In this document: in pieces, positions 63,949-64,000 of the stretch
Position numbering within the stretch: position 1 is the stretch's first letter
Layout of the letters: the number at the start of each line of letters is the position of its first letter
Source: Ulva prolifera
Taxonomy: Eukaryota; Chlorophyta; Ulvophyceae; Ulvales; Ulvaceae
Assembly: GCA_023078555.1 (NCBI GenBank)
Contig: CM041197.1
Coordinates: 7,844,842 to 7,908,841 of the forward strand
Direction of reading: 5' to 3'
DNA: 64,000 nucleotides
Translations under genes and position numbers: made by a program
Notes under the pieces: model-generated
Seen by the model: the letters and a program-made list of their open reading frames with translations, nothing else
Told to the model about the DNA's origin: nothing
The model's database searches: none

Positions 63949-64000
63949 ATATGAAGCAGCGCCAGCTCAGCGCACCGACACCGATCAAGCAGCACGTACG

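Noticed and set aside
1-64000. CRISPR arrays, bacterial operons or ribosome binding sites
   Set aside because: The window is eukaryotic, with introns and LTR elements. The only short regular repeats are microsatellites and the Gypsy-2 minisatellite.

Overview
This window is nuclear DNA from a photosynthetic eukaryote, most probably a green alga (Chlorophyta). The evidence is intron-rich genes with GT-AG introns, a plastid-targeted plant-type ferredoxin with a TGTAA-type poly(A) signal, a secreted beta-helix receptor-like protein next to a Ser/Thr kinase (families typical of green algae), CATGC-rich intergenic DNA, and LTR elements with the integration habits of plant and algal families. I cannot name the species.

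Layout. Positions 1-4184 (+) hold the 3' half of a transmembrane Ser/Thr protein kinase gene. Positions 7040-9689 (-) hold a convergent gene for a secreted right-handed beta-helix protein. Positions 10328-41740 are a head-to-tail array of a 4771-bp unit: three full units plus a 685-bp partial fourth, flanked by a candidate 5-bp target duplication (GACAC). Unit 1 is interrupted by a 9.8-kb Ty3/Gypsy element with a chromodomain. Unit 2 is interrupted by a 6.6-kb Ty1/Copia element. Unit 3 is uninterrupted. Positions 41746-47484 are a graveyard of SINEs, a hAT MITE, a tyrosine-recombinase-like retroelement remnant, a palindrome-rich island and orphan exons, including a second copy of the kinase last exon. 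Positions 47485-53722 are a second, broken Ty3/Gypsy element. Positions 53933-55012 (-) are a complete three-exon ferredoxin gene. Positions 57136-58626 (-) are a predicted secreted or GPI-type protein, and 58818-62817 (-) are four in-phase exons of an unrecognised gene whose introns are full of SINE and hAT MITE insertions. The right edge holds more SINE copies.

The most interesting object is the 4771-bp unit. Each unit compactly encodes a spliced 472-residue protein, a convergent ORF with a Cys-rich zinc-ribbon-like stretch and a DUF559/Vsr-type PD-(D/E)XK nuclease core, a divergently transcribed spliced coiled-coil protein of about 338 residues, and a small basic ORF that crosses the unit boundary. 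Units differ at only a few positions. Compact overlapping genes, a nuclease, circularly permuted repeat ends and a candidate target duplication suggest a mobile or episomal element rather than an ordinary tandem gene family. I recognise no reverse transcriptase, transposase, Rep or capsid in it.

All three LTR elements, from two superfamilies, carry the same primer-binding core (GGTATCGGTGA), so they probably share one primer tRNA. All three make 5-bp target duplications that can be read directly.
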